Assembly: GCF_000020985.1 (NCBI RefSeq)
Contig: NC_011296.1
Span: 124,001-188,000 of the forward strand
Direction: 5' to 3'
DNA length: 64,000 bases
Origin: Thermodesulfovibrio yellowstonii DSM 11347
Lineage (GTDB): Bacteria > Nitrospirota > Thermodesulfovibrionia > Thermodesulfovibrionales > Thermodesulfovibrionaceae
The notes below the pieces were generated by a model. The model searched no databases. It saw nothing but the letters and a program-made list of their open reading frames with translations, and was not told the DNA's origin. Both the position numbers and the translations under genes were made by a program. How positions within the stretch are numbered: the first letter of the stretch is position 1; the number at the start of each line of letters is the position of its first letter. Below, in pieces: positions 38,291-46,701 of this stretch.

Positions 38291-38794
38291 ATGAAAATTA
38301 AATGGACACCTCAAAGACTTGCAATTTTGAAATATCTTGATGGAAATAAAGAACATCCATCAGCAGAAGATATTTATGCTGCTCTTTCTAAAGACTTTCC
38401 TACTATGTCTGTTGCAACAGTTTATAATGTTCTTGAATTTCTTAAGAAAACAGGAAAAATTAAAGAAATACATATTGATCCTGAAAAAAGAAGATTTGAT
38501 CCAGACATTACTACCCATCATCATGCTATATGTGTAAAGTGTAAGAAAGTTTTTGATATTTTTTCTGATATTAAACTTCCAGAATTAAGCACCTATATAC
38601 CAGATTTTCAAATTCTTGATGCTCGTTTAAAAATTTATGTTTTATGCCCTCAGTGCAAAAATAAGGAAGATTTAAGGCTTGGTTTTAAAGAATACAAATG
38701 CACAAATTGTGGCGCAATAAGAACAGCTAAACATAAACCCCAAAAATGTCCTTCCTGTGGAAGCAGAGGCTCCTTAGAAGAATTTAAACATTAA
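38291..38794 (+). CDS. Fur/PerR-family repressor with fused C-terminal rubredoxin-like zinc ribbon
   Basis: This is a 167-residue protein. Residues 1-75 are the Fur winged helix (WTPQRLAILKYL, TMSVATVYNVLEFL). Residues 76-130 are the dimerisation domain with RRFDPDITTHHHAICVKC and LCPQC, giving two CxxC structural zinc pairs and PerR-style Asp/His ligands. Residues about 133-160 add a second ribbon, YKCTNCG...KCPSCG, which resembles the rubredoxin-like tail of the nearby rubrerythrin. I start at the ATG at 38291, not at a TTG at 38273 inside the promoter. It heads the ferritin-like/flavodiiron/rubrerythrin block and probably represses it in response to peroxide or iron (inference). Confidence 0.87.
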   Translation: MKIKWTPQRLAILKYLDGNKEHPSAEDIYAALSKDFPTMSVATVYNVLEFLKKTGKIKEIHIDPEKRRFDPDITTHHHAICVKCKKVFDIFSDIKLPELSTYIPDFQILDARLKIYVLCPQCKNKEDLRLGFKEYKCTNCGAIRTAKHKPQKCPSCGSRGSLEEFKH

Positions 38795-38836
38795 AAAATA
38801 GTAAACGTTTAAATAAACTAAAGCAGGAGGTGCCTC

Positions 38837-39253
38837 ATGATAAGCAATGAGCTTATGAGTAAACTACAGAAAGCTGTAGCAAGAGAACTTCAGGTAAGCA
38901 TTCAGTATATGTGGCAGCACGTTTTAGCAAAAGGAATTAAAGCAGAGCCAGTTGGTGCTTTATTGAAACAGTTTGCAATCAATGAGATGTTACATGCTGA
39001 AAAAATTGCTGAAAGAATATCCTTTTATGGAGGAATTCCCACTACACAGCCAGATCCAATCACTATTGGAAAAAATCTAACAGAAATGCTTAATCTTGAT
39101 AAAAAAGCTGAGGAAGAAGCTGTTGCTCTTTATAAAGAAATTATAAAGCTTGCTGAGAAAGAGGAAGACTATGTAACAAGAAAGCTTTTTGAGCAGATTC
39201 TTGAAGAAGAGGAACTCCATCTTGATAAATTTAGTTCCCTTCTTGAGGAGTAA
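38837..39253 (+). CDS. Ferritin-like/bacterioferritin-type diiron protein
   Basis: This 138-residue four-helix-bundle protein has ferritin-like carboxylate/histidine pairs: ARELQVSIQYMWQH, NEMLHAEKIAERI (ExxH) and EEEELHLDKF (ExxH). This fits a small bacterioferritin or Dps-like fold that oxidises Fe2+ with peroxide or oxygen. A Shine-Dalgarno AGGAGG precedes the ATG. It sits 42 nt after the PerR-like gene and 2 nt before the flavodiiron gene. The spacer upstream contains AAACGTTT (38803-38810), a short palindrome that could be part of an operator; this is too short to call. Confidence 0.85.
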   Translation: MISNELMSKLQKAVARELQVSIQYMWQHVLAKGIKAEPVGALLKQFAINEMLHAEKIAERISFYGGIPTTQPDPITIGKNLTEMLNLDKKAEEEAVALYKEIIKLAEKEEDYVTRKLFEQILEEEELHLDKFSSLLEE

Positions 39254-39255
39254 CA

Positions 39256-40470
39256 ATGAAGCCTGTAGAGTTAAAGAATGGAATTTACTGGGTAGGTGCT
39301 GTTGACTGGGCAATAAGGGATTTTCATGGTTATGAAACTCCTCGTGGTACAAGCTATAACAACTATCTTATAGTTGATGAAGAGCCAACTCTGCTTGATG
39401 CGGTCCATCTTGACTTTGTTCATATATCCATAGAAAACATTACAAGAATACTTGAGCCTCAAAAAATAAAAAATATTATCATAAACCACATTGAAAATGA
39501 CCATGCCACAGGACTTGAAAAAATTCTTGAATATACTCCACAAGCCAATATTTATATAACAGAGAAAGGCAAAAAAGGACTGAGCAAGTTTATTGATCTT
39601 TCTAAATATAAAGTCAATACAGTCAAAACAGGAGACCATATAAAAATCGGTAAAAGAACCCTTCATTTTATTGAAACTCCGATGATGCACTGGCCAGATT
39701 CAATGTTTACCTATATCAAAGAAGAAAAAATTCTCATCAGTCAGGATGCTTTTGGACAGCACATTGCCTCTGTTGAGAGATTTGATGATGAATTTATAAA
39801 TAATCGCTCAATGGATGAGCTTGAGGATTCGGTTATTGACTACTATGCCAATATCTTAATGCTCTATGGAAATGTTATTAAAGCAAAGATTGAAGAGATT
39901 AAAAAGTCCGGAGTTGAAATTGAAATGATTGCTCCTGACCATGGAGTTATTTGGCGCTCCCATATAGATAAAGTTATAAGTTTATATTCCGATATGGTGG
40001 AAGCAAAAGCAAAACTTGGCGCAGTAATTGTCTATGACACCATGTGGCACAGTACTGAACAGATGGTTTTCCCTATTGCAAAGGGACTTGAGGCTGAAGG
40101 TATCCCTGTTAAAATTATTAAACTTCGTAGTACTCCAAAAAGCGTAGCTATAAAAGAAATCTGGAAATACAGAGGAGTGATTGTAGGTTCACCTACTTTG
40201 AATAATAATATTTTCCCATCAGTAGCTGATTTTCTTACCTATCTTAAGGGGCTTAGACCAAAAAACAGACTCTTTTCTGCTTTTGGAAGCTATGGATGGT
40301 CAGGTGAGGCAGTAAAAGATATATTTGAATATGCAAAGGCAATGAAACTTGAGTTGTTTGAACCAGGCATAAGGGTTTTATACAAACCTTCAGAGGAGGA
40401 GCTAAATAAATGCTATGAATTTGGCATAGCCTTTGGCAAGGCTTTAAAGGAGTATCATGCAAAATTTTAA
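39256..40470 (+). CDS. FprA-type flavodiiron protein (O2/NO reductase)
   Basis: This is a 404-residue protein. The N-terminal metallo-beta-lactamase domain has the full diiron set: H78-x-E80-x-D82-H83 (HIENDHATG), a His in MMHWPDSMF, Asp in SQDAFGQH, and His in APDHGVIW. The C-terminal flavodoxin domain (about 255-400) has the FMN loop (VIVYDTMWHSTEQM) and GSPTLNNNIFPSVAD. It reduces O2 to water or NO to N2O in anaerobes, with electrons from rubredoxin or a similar carrier. It sits between the ferritin-like gene (2 nt) and rubrerythrin (14 nt). Confidence 0.96.
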   Translation: MKPVELKNGIYWVGAVDWAIRDFHGYETPRGTSYNNYLIVDEEPTLLDAVHLDFVHISIENITRILEPQKIKNIIINHIENDHATGLEKILEYTPQANIYITEKGKKGLSKFIDLSKYKVNTVKTGDHIKIGKRTLHFIETPMMHWPDSMFTYIKEEKILISQDAFGQHIASVERFDDEFINNRSMDELEDSVIDYYANILMLYGNVIKAKIEEIKKSGVEIEMIAPDHGVIWRSHIDKVISLYSDMVEAKAKLGAVIVYDTMWHSTEQMVFPIAKGLEAEGIPVKIIKLRSTPKSVAIKEIWKYRGVIVGSPTLNNNIFPSVADFLTYLKGLRPKNRLFSAFGSYGWSGEAVKDIFEYAKAMKLELFEPGIRVLYKPSEEELNKCYEFGIAFGKALKEYHAKF

Positions 40471-40484
40471 AAGGAGGCGCAATA

Positions 40485-40979
40485 ATGGAAAAAACACTTA
40501 AAAATTTAATGGAAGCTTTTGCAGGAGAGTCTCAGGCAAACAGAAAATATCTTGCCTTTGCAAAGAAAGCTGAGGAAGAAGGTTATATAGGAATAGCAAA
40601 ATTATTCAAAGCAGCTGCTGATGCAGAAACAGTTCACGCAATGAATCACTTTAAAGCAGCTGGTGGGATAAAGAGCACGAAGGAAAATCTTCAAGAAGCT
40701 ATAAAAGGTGAGACATATGAATTTGAAAGCATGTATCCACCAATGCTTAAAGAAGCTGAAGCAGAAGGTCAGACACAGGCAAAAAGAAGCTTTTACTATG
40801 CCAATGAAGTGGAAAAGATACACGCCGAACTTTTTAAAAAAGCTCTTGAAAACATTGATAAAAAACTGGATACTGACTACTATGTCTGTCAGGTATGTGG
40901 GCATACAGTTGAAGGAGAACCTCCAGATAAGTGTCCTGTTTGCGGTTCTCCAAAGAAAATGTATAAAAAAATTGAATAA
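40485..40979 (+). CDS. rbr: Rubrerythrin (peroxide reductase)
   Basis: This 164-residue protein has a diiron four-helix bundle (GESQANRKYLAFAKKAEEEG, DAETVHAMNHF, ANEVEKIHAELF) and a C-terminal rubredoxin-like site YVCQVCGHTVEG...KCPVCGSP binding one iron. It reduces H2O2 in the cytoplasm of anaerobes. A GGAGG site precedes the ATG. It is the last gene of the oxidative-stress block; a terminator hairpin follows at 40989. Confidence 0.96.
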   Translation: MEKTLKNLMEAFAGESQANRKYLAFAKKAEEEGYIGIAKLFKAAADAETVHAMNHFKAAGGIKSTKENLQEAIKGETYEFESMYPPMLKEAEAEGQTQAKRSFYYANEVEKIHAELFKKALENIDKKLDTDYYVCQVCGHTVEGEPPDKCPVCGSPKKMYKKIE

Positions 40980-40988
40980 AAACCTTTA

Positions 40989-41014
40989 CTCCCTCCTATT
41001 TGGAGGGAGCTTTT
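40989..41014 (+). terminator. Rho-independent terminator after rubrerythrin
   Basis: An 8-bp perfect stem CTCCCTCC (40989-40996) / GGAGGGAG (41002-41009) with a TATTT loop is followed by CTTTT. It separates the oxidative-stress block from the flavoprotein/radical SAM/suf genes, though some read-through is likely because no clear promoter is seen before 41023. Confidence 0.7.
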
Positions 41015-41022
41015 CCTAAAAA

Positions 41023-41595
41023 ATGAAAATTCTTGCCATACTCGGCTCACCAAGAAAGGGAAATTCGGAAATTTTGCTTGAGGAAGCAATAAAACTCTGT
41101 AATGGAAAAAAACATGAACTGACCATTATAAAACCTTGCGAATTAAACATCTCTGGATGCACTGCCTGTGATGGATGCAGGGACACTGGACAATGTATAC
41201 TCCGTGATGATATGGATAAAGTTTATCCTCTTTTGAGAGAAGCTCAAAGAATTATTATTGCCTCTCCCATATTTTTTTTTGGAGTCCCTGCCCAGCTTAA
41301 ACTCCTTATTGATAGGTGTCAGAGCCTTTGGTATGAAAAATATATTTTAAAAAAAATCTTTCCGCAGCCTATTAAAAAAAAGGCACTTTTAATGCTTGTG
41401 GGAGGCATGAAAAAAGGAGAAATTGGTATAACCTGTGCTGAGGCAACTTTAAAGGCTTTTTTACGGACAATAGATGTTAGAGAGCATAAGACTCTGTCAT
41501 ATTTGGGTTATGATGAACCTGGAGCAATATTAAAGGATTTAGTAGCTTTAGAAAAAGTTAAATATGCTACAAAAGAACTTTTAAAAAATGATTGA
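41023..41595 (+). CDS. Iron-sulfur flavoprotein-like NAD(P)H-dependent FMN reductase
   Basis: This 190-residue flavodoxin-like protein has the FMN phosphate loop GSPRKGNSEILL. It has a compact cysteine motif C46-x2-C49-x2-C52-x5-C58 (GCTACDGCRDTGQC), which is the 4Fe-4S signature of iron-sulfur flavoprotein (Isf), then ASPIFFFGVPAQLKLLIDR. Isf-type proteins pass electrons to O2 or H2O2 in anaerobes, which would fit the neighbouring detoxification genes. The last 8 nt overlap the radical SAM gene. Confidence 0.83.
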   Translation: MKILAILGSPRKGNSEILLEEAIKLCNGKKHELTIIKPCELNISGCTACDGCRDTGQCILRDDMDKVYPLLREAQRIIIASPIFFFGVPAQLKLLIDRCQSLWYEKYILKKIFPQPIKKKALLMLVGGMKKGEIGITCAEATLKAFLRTIDVREHKTLSYLGYDEPGAILKDLVALEKVKYATKELLKND

Positions 41596-42496
41596 ATATG
41601 TCCAATTTTTCCCGACATTGAGATGTAATAAAAGTTGTGCATTCTGTTTTAGCCAGGGACTTTTCTATCATGATTTTCCTGAAGAAAGAATTGGAAGATT
41701 TATAGCTATTTTAAGGGAAAATAAAATAAATAGCCTTGATATTTTAGGTGGTGAACCCTTTCTATATAAATCTCTGAATAAGTTAGTAAAAAAGGCTATA
41801 GAAAAAGATATAGAGGTTACAATAAGCACAAACGGAACATTTATAAATGAGCTAAAAAATTTTCTCAAAACTTTTGACAAAGGAAGTGTCAAAGTAGGTG
41901 TATCAATCAATGAATCACCAGCGGAGGATTTACTGCAAATCATAAAAGATTGTAAACTTTGGATAAAGAGCGTAATAAGCAAAGAAAGCTTGCCTGATGT
42001 GAACCTTTTAGAATTTGCAAAAACATCTGGAATTAAATATTATTTTATCTACATGGATGCTCTGAAAGAAAGGGACTTAAAGAATTCCATGCCATTCTAT
42101 GAATTCATGAATAAGATAAAGGAATATGAGAATTTATTTCCTCAAATTAAACCTGTATTTTGTAAAGGTTTTATTGGAGGTAACTCAAATTACCGATGTC
42201 CTGCAGGCACAGAGAAAATTACCATAATGTCTGATGGTTCTGTTTATCCCTGTTATCTTCTTGCAAGATTTGAAGAATATAAAATTGGAAACATCTTCAA
42301 AGATTCTCTTTCAGAGATTTTGTCATCACCCAAACTTGAAATTTTCAAAACTTACGATGGTAATATATGCCATAATAAAATATGTAATTATTATGAAGAA
42401 TGCAGGAGTGGATGCATTGCCCATAGCATTATTCACTATGGAACACATAGAAAACCTGACCCAAGGTGTAATTTAAAAAAGGAGGAAAAAAGATGA
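41588..42496 (+). CDS. Radical SAM/SPASM domain protein
   Basis: This is a 302-residue radical SAM enzyme. The SAM-cluster motif is C13-x3-C17-x2-C20 (CNKSCAFC), followed by the LDILGGEPFLY glycine-rich strand. The C-terminal SPASM region has the cysteines CPAGTEKITIMSDGSVYPC and CHNKICNYYEECRSGCIAH, which bind one or two auxiliary clusters. SPASM proteins usually modify peptides or mature enzymes. No candidate peptide ORF was seen beside it, so its substrate is unknown. It overlaps the flavoprotein by 8 nt and sufC by ATGA. Confidence 0.9.
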   Translation: MIEYVQFFPTLRCNKSCAFCFSQGLFYHDFPEERIGRFIAILRENKINSLDILGGEPFLYKSLNKLVKKAIEKDIEVTISTNGTFINELKNFLKTFDKGSVKVGVSINESPAEDLLQIIKDCKLWIKSVISKESLPDVNLLEFAKTSGIKYYFIYMDALKERDLKNSMPFYEFMNKIKEYENLFPQIKPVFCKGFIGGNSNYRCPAGTEKITIMSDGSVYPCYLLARFEEYKIGNIFKDSLSEILSSPKLEIFKTYDGNICHNKICNYYEECRSGCIAHSIIHYGTHRKPDPRCNLKKEEKR

Positions 42497-43266
42497 TACA
42501 AACCTTAAAAACCGATGGAGGAGTAAAAATGGGAGAGATGTTAAAAGTTAAAAACCTCCATGTATCTGTAGAAGGAAGAAAGGTTCTTGAGGATATTAAT
42601 TTCTCTATGGATTATGGAGAGATAGCTGTGCTTTTTGGACCAAATGGAGCTGGAAAAACAACTTTTATAATGACTTTGATGGGTTTCCCAAAATATAAAA
42701 TAGAAAAGGGTAAGATAATCTTTAAAGGTGTTGATGTAACACATATGGATGTATCTGAAAGAGCAAAACTCGGAATGGGCATATCCTTTCAAAGACCACC
42801 TGTGGTAAGAGGAGTGAGTCTGAAGAAACTTCTTAATATAGTTGGTAATGGTATAAAAGAAGAAGAAATTCTTCAGTATGCAGAAAAACTTAACCTTATC
42901 AGTCACTTAGACAGAGATGTAAATGATGGTTTTTCAGGTGGTGAGGTAAAAAGAGCAGAGTTGCTTCAACTTCTTATGCAAAAGCCTGAACTGGTTTTTA
43001 TTGATGAACCTGAATCAGGCGTTGACCTTGAAAATATAGTATTAATCGGAGAGATAACAAATCAACTTCTTGGCAGAGGTCAGAGAATAAAGGACCCAAA
43101 GAAAAGTGCTATTATAATCACTCATACAGGCTATATACTTGATTATATAAATGCAGACAAAGGCTATATACTCTTAAATGGTAAACTTCAGTGTAGAGGT
43201 AATCCAAGAGATATTCTCTCAGAGATAAAGAAAAATGGTTACAGGAGGTGTTTCACATGCCAGTAA
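42493..43266 (+). CDS. sufC: Fe-S cluster assembly ATPase SufC
   Basis: This 257-residue ABC ATPase of the Suf type has Walker A GPNGAGKTT, Q-loop ISFQRPPVV, signature FSGGEVKRAELLQL and Walker B FIDEPESGVDLENI; the FSGGEVKR and ESGVD spellings are SufC-specific. Two in-frame starts each have a Shine-Dalgarno: ATG 42493 (GGAGG about 7 nt upstream, overlapping the radical SAM stop) and ATG 42529 (GGAGG about 7 nt upstream). The second gives MGEMLKVKNL, the family-typical N-terminus. Together with the SufB-like protein it forms a minimal SufBC scaffold. No sufS or sufU is adjacent. Confidence 0.93.
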   Translation: MIQTLKTDGGVKMGEMLKVKNLHVSVEGRKVLEDINFSMDYGEIAVLFGPNGAGKTTFIMTLMGFPKYKIEKGKIIFKGVDVTHMDVSERAKLGMGISFQRPPVVRGVSLKKLLNIVGNGIKEEEILQYAEKLNLISHLDRDVNDGFSGGEVKRAELLQLLMQKPELVFIDEPESGVDLENIVLIGEITNQLLGRGQRIKDPKKSAIIITHTGYILDYINADKGYILLNGKLQCRGNPRDILSEIKKNGYRRCFTCQ

Positions 43267-44507
43267 GCAAAAAATATATAAAACAAATTCAGGATAGAGC
43301 AAAAAAAGCATTAAATAAAACAGCTCTATATGGTGAAGATATTGATTTAAATCAGTTTCAAAAACATATTGAAAGAGGTAAAATTGAAAGCCTTGAACTT
43401 TTACCAGAACTTGCCAAAGAAGCAGCTTTAATGGCTGGAGTTGATGTAGAGGAAAAGGAACGCTCTGGAAGTTACGTGCAGATGGATCACTCAGTGGTTT
43501 ATAAGAGATTAAGTAAGCTTTATGAAGGGAAAGTGGAACTTATGAGCACCAATGAAGCGGTAGAGGTCTATGATTGGCTTGAGGATTACTTCTGGAGGAT
43601 TGTTCAGCCTGACACTGACAAATACACTGCTCAGGTAGCTCTAAATCCTACACATGGTTATTTTATAAGAATACTACCAGGGCAGAAGCTTGATTATCCT
43701 CTTCAGACTTGTTTAATGATTGCTGAAGGATATATAAGTCAGAATGTTCATAATATTGTAATAGTTGAAGAAGGAGCAGAGTTACACATAATCACAGGGT
43801 GTACGCTTTCAAAGGCAGATGCAGTAGGAATACATCTGGGCATATCAGAGTTTTATGTTAAAAAAGGTGGAAAGCTTTTCTTTACTATGATTCACAACTG
43901 GGCAGAAAACTTTTATGTCCGTCCAAGAACCTCAGTTATGGTTGAAGAAGATGGTGTATATGTAAATAACTATGCACTTCTTAAACCTGTTAAATCAATT
44001 CAATCTTTCCCCACTGTTTACCTTAAAGGTGATAGAGCCTCTGCAAGATTTAATACTGTTATTTATGGACTCAAAGATTCATACATAGACCTTGGTTCAA
44101 AAATAATTTTTGAGGGAAAGGACACAAAAGGTGAATCCTTAGCAAGAACCATAGCAGACCATAAAAGTGTAATTTATTCAAGGGGTGACTTAATAGCAAA
44201 AACACAGAATTACTGTATGGGAAGACTTGACTGTAGAGGAATTATATTTTCTAATGATGCTTCAATTTATGCAATTCCTCAACTTATTTCTCACGGAGCT
44301 GATAGAGCAGACCTTTCTCATGAAGCCTCTATTGGACCAATATCAGAAGAACAGGTTGAGTATCTTATGTCAAGGGGCATGACAAAGGATGAGGCAACAA
44401 GCCTTATTACAAGTGGATTTTTAAACCTTGACATACCTTTCTTGCCAGAAATCATAGATAAACATATTAAAGAGGTGGTGCAGATAACCTCAAAGGAGTC
44501 TCTGTAA
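43257..44507 (+). CDS. SufB/SufD-family Fe-S scaffold protein
   Basis: This 416-residue beta-helix protein of the SufBD family starts at ATG 43257, with AGGAGG at 43243-43248. The C-terminal YAIPQLISHGADRADLSHEASIG and SRGMTKDEATSLITSGF stretches are the SufBD hallmark. A single B/D-type gene directly after sufC is the layout of the minimal (SMS-type) system of anaerobes, in which one SufB-like protein homodimerises on SufC. It overlaps the sufC 3' end by 10 nt. Cysteines near C-terminal residues such as QNYCMGRLDCRG could be cluster ligands. Confidence 0.9.
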   Translation: MPVSKKYIKQIQDRAKKALNKTALYGEDIDLNQFQKHIERGKIESLELLPELAKEAALMAGVDVEEKERSGSYVQMDHSVVYKRLSKLYEGKVELMSTNEAVEVYDWLEDYFWRIVQPDTDKYTAQVALNPTHGYFIRILPGQKLDYPLQTCLMIAEGYISQNVHNIVIVEEGAELHIITGCTLSKADAVGIHLGISEFYVKKGGKLFFTMIHNWAENFYVRPRTSVMVEEDGVYVNNYALLKPVKSIQSFPTVYLKGDRASARFNTVIYGLKDSYIDLGSKIIFEGKDTKGESLARTIADHKSVIYSRGDLIAKTQNYCMGRLDCRGIIFSNDASIYAIPQLISHGADRADLSHEASIGPISEEQVEYLMSRGMTKDEATSLITSGFLNLDIPFLPEIIDKHIKEVVQITSKESL

Positions 44508-44510
44508 CTT

Positions 44511-44553
44511 TTTATGGAGGAAAAGAGTAGCCGAACGTCTTTTCCTCCATAAA
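44511..44553. terminator. Bidirectional terminator between the SufB-like gene and degQ
   Basis: A perfect 16-bp inverted repeat, 44511-44526 against 44538-44553 (core TATGGAGGAAAAGA), has an 11-nt loop. It lies between convergent gene ends (44507 and 44569) and would fold on either strand, with short T-rich tracts at the arm ends. Confidence 0.8.
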
Positions 44554-44568
44554 TCTTTACATATTCAA

Positions 44569-46026
44569 TTATTGTCCGATATTAATCGTAATATATGATA
44601 CTCTTCCCTGTCTATAAAACCAGACAATAGCCTCTGTTTTAGCTTTTTTGGCTACTCTTGCAAAATCTTTAGTATTATTAATTTTTTCATTGTTGATTTC
44701 TATAATTACATCGCCTCTTGTTAATAGTCCCTCAACAGGTGAACCTGGGTCAATGGATGTTATAACAACTCCATTAATTTTTTTAGGAATCTTTAACTGA
44801 CTTCTTAGATTATTTGTTAAATTCTCAACATAAATACCTGACAGAACTGATTCTGACGCAGAAACCTTTTGTTCTGCTGGAAGTTCACCGATAGTAACAG
44901 GTATTGTATAATATTTGCCTGCTCTTATTATCTCAATATTTACTGTTTTTCCTGGAGGAGTGCTTACCACAAGATTTCTAAGATGAGCAGCGTCCTCAAC
45001 TTCTTTTCCATCAAAGTTTATGATAATATCCTTCATCATAATTTTCGCTTTTTCTGCGGGGCTACCTTCCTGAACATCAGTTACAACCGCACCCTTTATT
45101 TCTTTAAGTTTTAATGCTTTTGCCATTTCAGTATCCAGGTCCTGAACTGTTACTCCAAGCCATCCGCGAATTACTTTCTTGTTTTTTATCAGGCTATCCA
45201 TGACCACTTTTGCCATGTTACTTGGTATGGCAAATCCAATTCCTTGATATCCTCCAGTGGTGCTGAATATTGCAGTATTTATACCAACAAGCTCGCCCCT
45301 AACATTAACTAAGGGTCCACCAGAGTTTCCAGGATTAATTGCTGCATCTGTTTGAATAAAGTCTTCATAGTCGGATATTCCTACATTTGCTCTGCCTGTA
45401 GCACTTACAATTCCGCTTGTTACTGTAAGACTAAGTCCATAGGGATTTCCAATTGCTATTACTGTTTCACCAACTTTTAGCTTATCAGAGTCTCCCCATT
45501 TAATGGGACGTAATCCATTTGCTTTTATTTTTATTACTGCTATATCAGTTTTAGCATCATAACCAATTACTGTTCCATCAAAAACTTTTTTGTCATAAAG
45601 TTTTACTTTGATTTCATCCGCACCTTTTATCACATGATAGTTTGTGAGAATATAACCTGAAGAATCAACAATTACTCCTGAGCCAAGTGATGTTTGAGTA
45701 TACTCTCTTTGTCTGTCAAATAGTTCGCCGAATTCATCATCAAAAAATCTTCTGAAAAAAGGGTCATTGAAAGGAAAAGGAATTCCGGGTCTTTTAATTT
45801 TTTTTGTAGTGTAAATATTCACTACAGATGGTCTCACAGCCTGAATAACTTCTGCCATAGCATTACCGATTTTTGATAAAATTTCCTGGGAGTCTTTAGA
45901 AATTTGATAATCCTCTGAAAATCCTTTGTTCTGAATATCAAACTTTGAGGCAATCACCAGTCCAATAGTAATACCTATAAGGAGAAAGAGAATAGCTGAT
46001 AAAAAAACTTTTTTATTCTTTTTCAT
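44569..46026 (-). CDS. Do-family (DegP/DegQ/HtrA) periplasmic serine protease
   Basis: This is a 485-residue protein. An N-terminal signal/anchor helix (about 7-26) leads into a trypsin-like domain (about 55-280) with catalytic H131 (NYHVIKG), D161 (KTDIAVIKI) and S235 (NPGNSGGPLV), then two PDZ domains (about 285-375 and 395-480). It degrades or refolds misfolded envelope proteins. The RQRE/QTSLGSG region is the usual LA-loop equivalent. A strong Shine-Dalgarno (AGGAGGGAG) precedes the ATG. It is the last gene of the long minus-strand run. Confidence 0.95.
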   Translation of the reverse strand: MKKNKKVFLSAILFLLIGITIGLVIASKFDIQNKGFSEDYQISKDSQEILSKIGNAMAEVIQAVRPSVVNIYTTKKIKRPGIPFPFNDPFFRRFFDDEFGELFDRQREYTQTSLGSGVIVDSSGYILTNYHVIKGADEIKVKLYDKKVFDGTVIGYDAKTDIAVIKIKANGLRPIKWGDSDKLKVGETVIAIGNPYGLSLTVTSGIVSATGRANVGISDYEDFIQTDAAINPGNSGGPLVNVRGELVGINTAIFSTTGGYQGIGFAIPSNMAKVVMDSLIKNKKVIRGWLGVTVQDLDTEMAKALKLKEIKGAVVTDVQEGSPAEKAKIMMKDIIINFDGKEVEDAAHLRNLVVSTPPGKTVNIEIIRAGKYYTIPVTIGELPAEQKVSASESVLSGIYVENLTNNLRSQLKIPKKINGVVITSIDPGSPVEGLLTRGDVIIEINNEKINNTKDFARVAKKAKTEAIVWFYRQGRVSYITINIGQ

Positions 46027-46056
46027 TTGCTTCTCCCTCCTGTTTGTTTGAATATA

Positions 46057-46701
46057 TTATTTTTTCAATTTTTCCCAGTCTTTAAGAAATCTTTCAATGC
46101 CTATGTCTGTCAATGGATGTTTAATAAGCTGTTTTATTACAGAATAAGGAATGGTTGCAATGTCTGCACCGATTCTTGCTGCTTCAAGAACATGCAAAGG
46201 ATTGCGGATACTTGCAACAATCACCTCTGTATCAAATCCATAGTTTTCAAAAATTATTTGAATATCCCTTACGAGTTCCATTCCAAAGTGGCTTATGTCA
46301 TCAAGTCTACCAACAAAGGGACTTACATAGGTTGCACCTGCTTTTGCTGCAAGCAATGCCTGAGTTGGTGAAAATACAAGGGTTACATTTGTTTTTATTC
46401 CTTCCTGAGAAAGTTTTCTAACTGTTTTGAGTCCATCTTCAGTCATTGGAATTTTAATTACAATGTTTGAATGAATTTTGCTTAACTCAATAGACTCTTT
46501 TAACATATCTTCATATTTGAGAGATACTGCTTCAGCACTTACAGGACCATCAACTATCTGGCAGATTTCTTTAAGCAAGCTCACTGGCTCTTTACCTTCT
46601 TTTGCAAGCAAAGAAGGATTAGTTGTTACGCCATCAATTACTCCTACTTCCCATGCTTTCTTAATCTCATCAACATTGGCTGTGTCAATGAAAAATTTCA
46701 T
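46057..46701 (-). CDS. Transaldolase, TalC/fructose-6-phosphate aldolase type
   Basis: This 214-residue TIM-barrel enzyme has [32 protein letters not shown] and the Schiff-base lysine K83 in [12 protein letters not shown]. The length fits the compact TalC/MipB subgroup, which acts as transaldolase in the non-oxidative pentose phosphate pathway or, in some members, as fructose-6-P aldolase. It starts inside the stop of the upstream YkgJ-type gene (ATGA). Confidence 0.95.
   Translation of the reverse strand: MKFFIDTANVDEIKKAWEVGVIDGVTTNPSLLAKEGKEPVSLLKEICQIVDGPVSAEAVSLKYEDMLKESIELSKIHSNIVIKIPMTEDGLKTVRKLSQEGIKTNVTLVFSPTQALLAAKAGATYVSPFVGRLDDISHFGMELVRDIQIIFENYGFDTEVIVASIRNPLHVLEAARIGADIATIPYSVIKQLIKHPLTDIGIERFLKDWEKLKK

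Noticed and set aside
38799-38820. Possible PerR/Fur operator around AAACGTTT before the ferritin-like gene
   Set aside because: Only an 8-bp palindrome is perfect; it does not match a Fur or PerR box well enough, and AT-rich sequence makes chance palindromes common.
39271-39690. 139-codon minus-strand frame opposite the flavodiiron gene
   Set aside because: Composition is the mirror of the conserved FprA coding sequence; no start signal or family match.
46027-46371. 114-codon plus-strand frame opposite talC
   Set aside because: Antisense to the transaldolase with cysteine/phenylalanine-rich nonsense composition.
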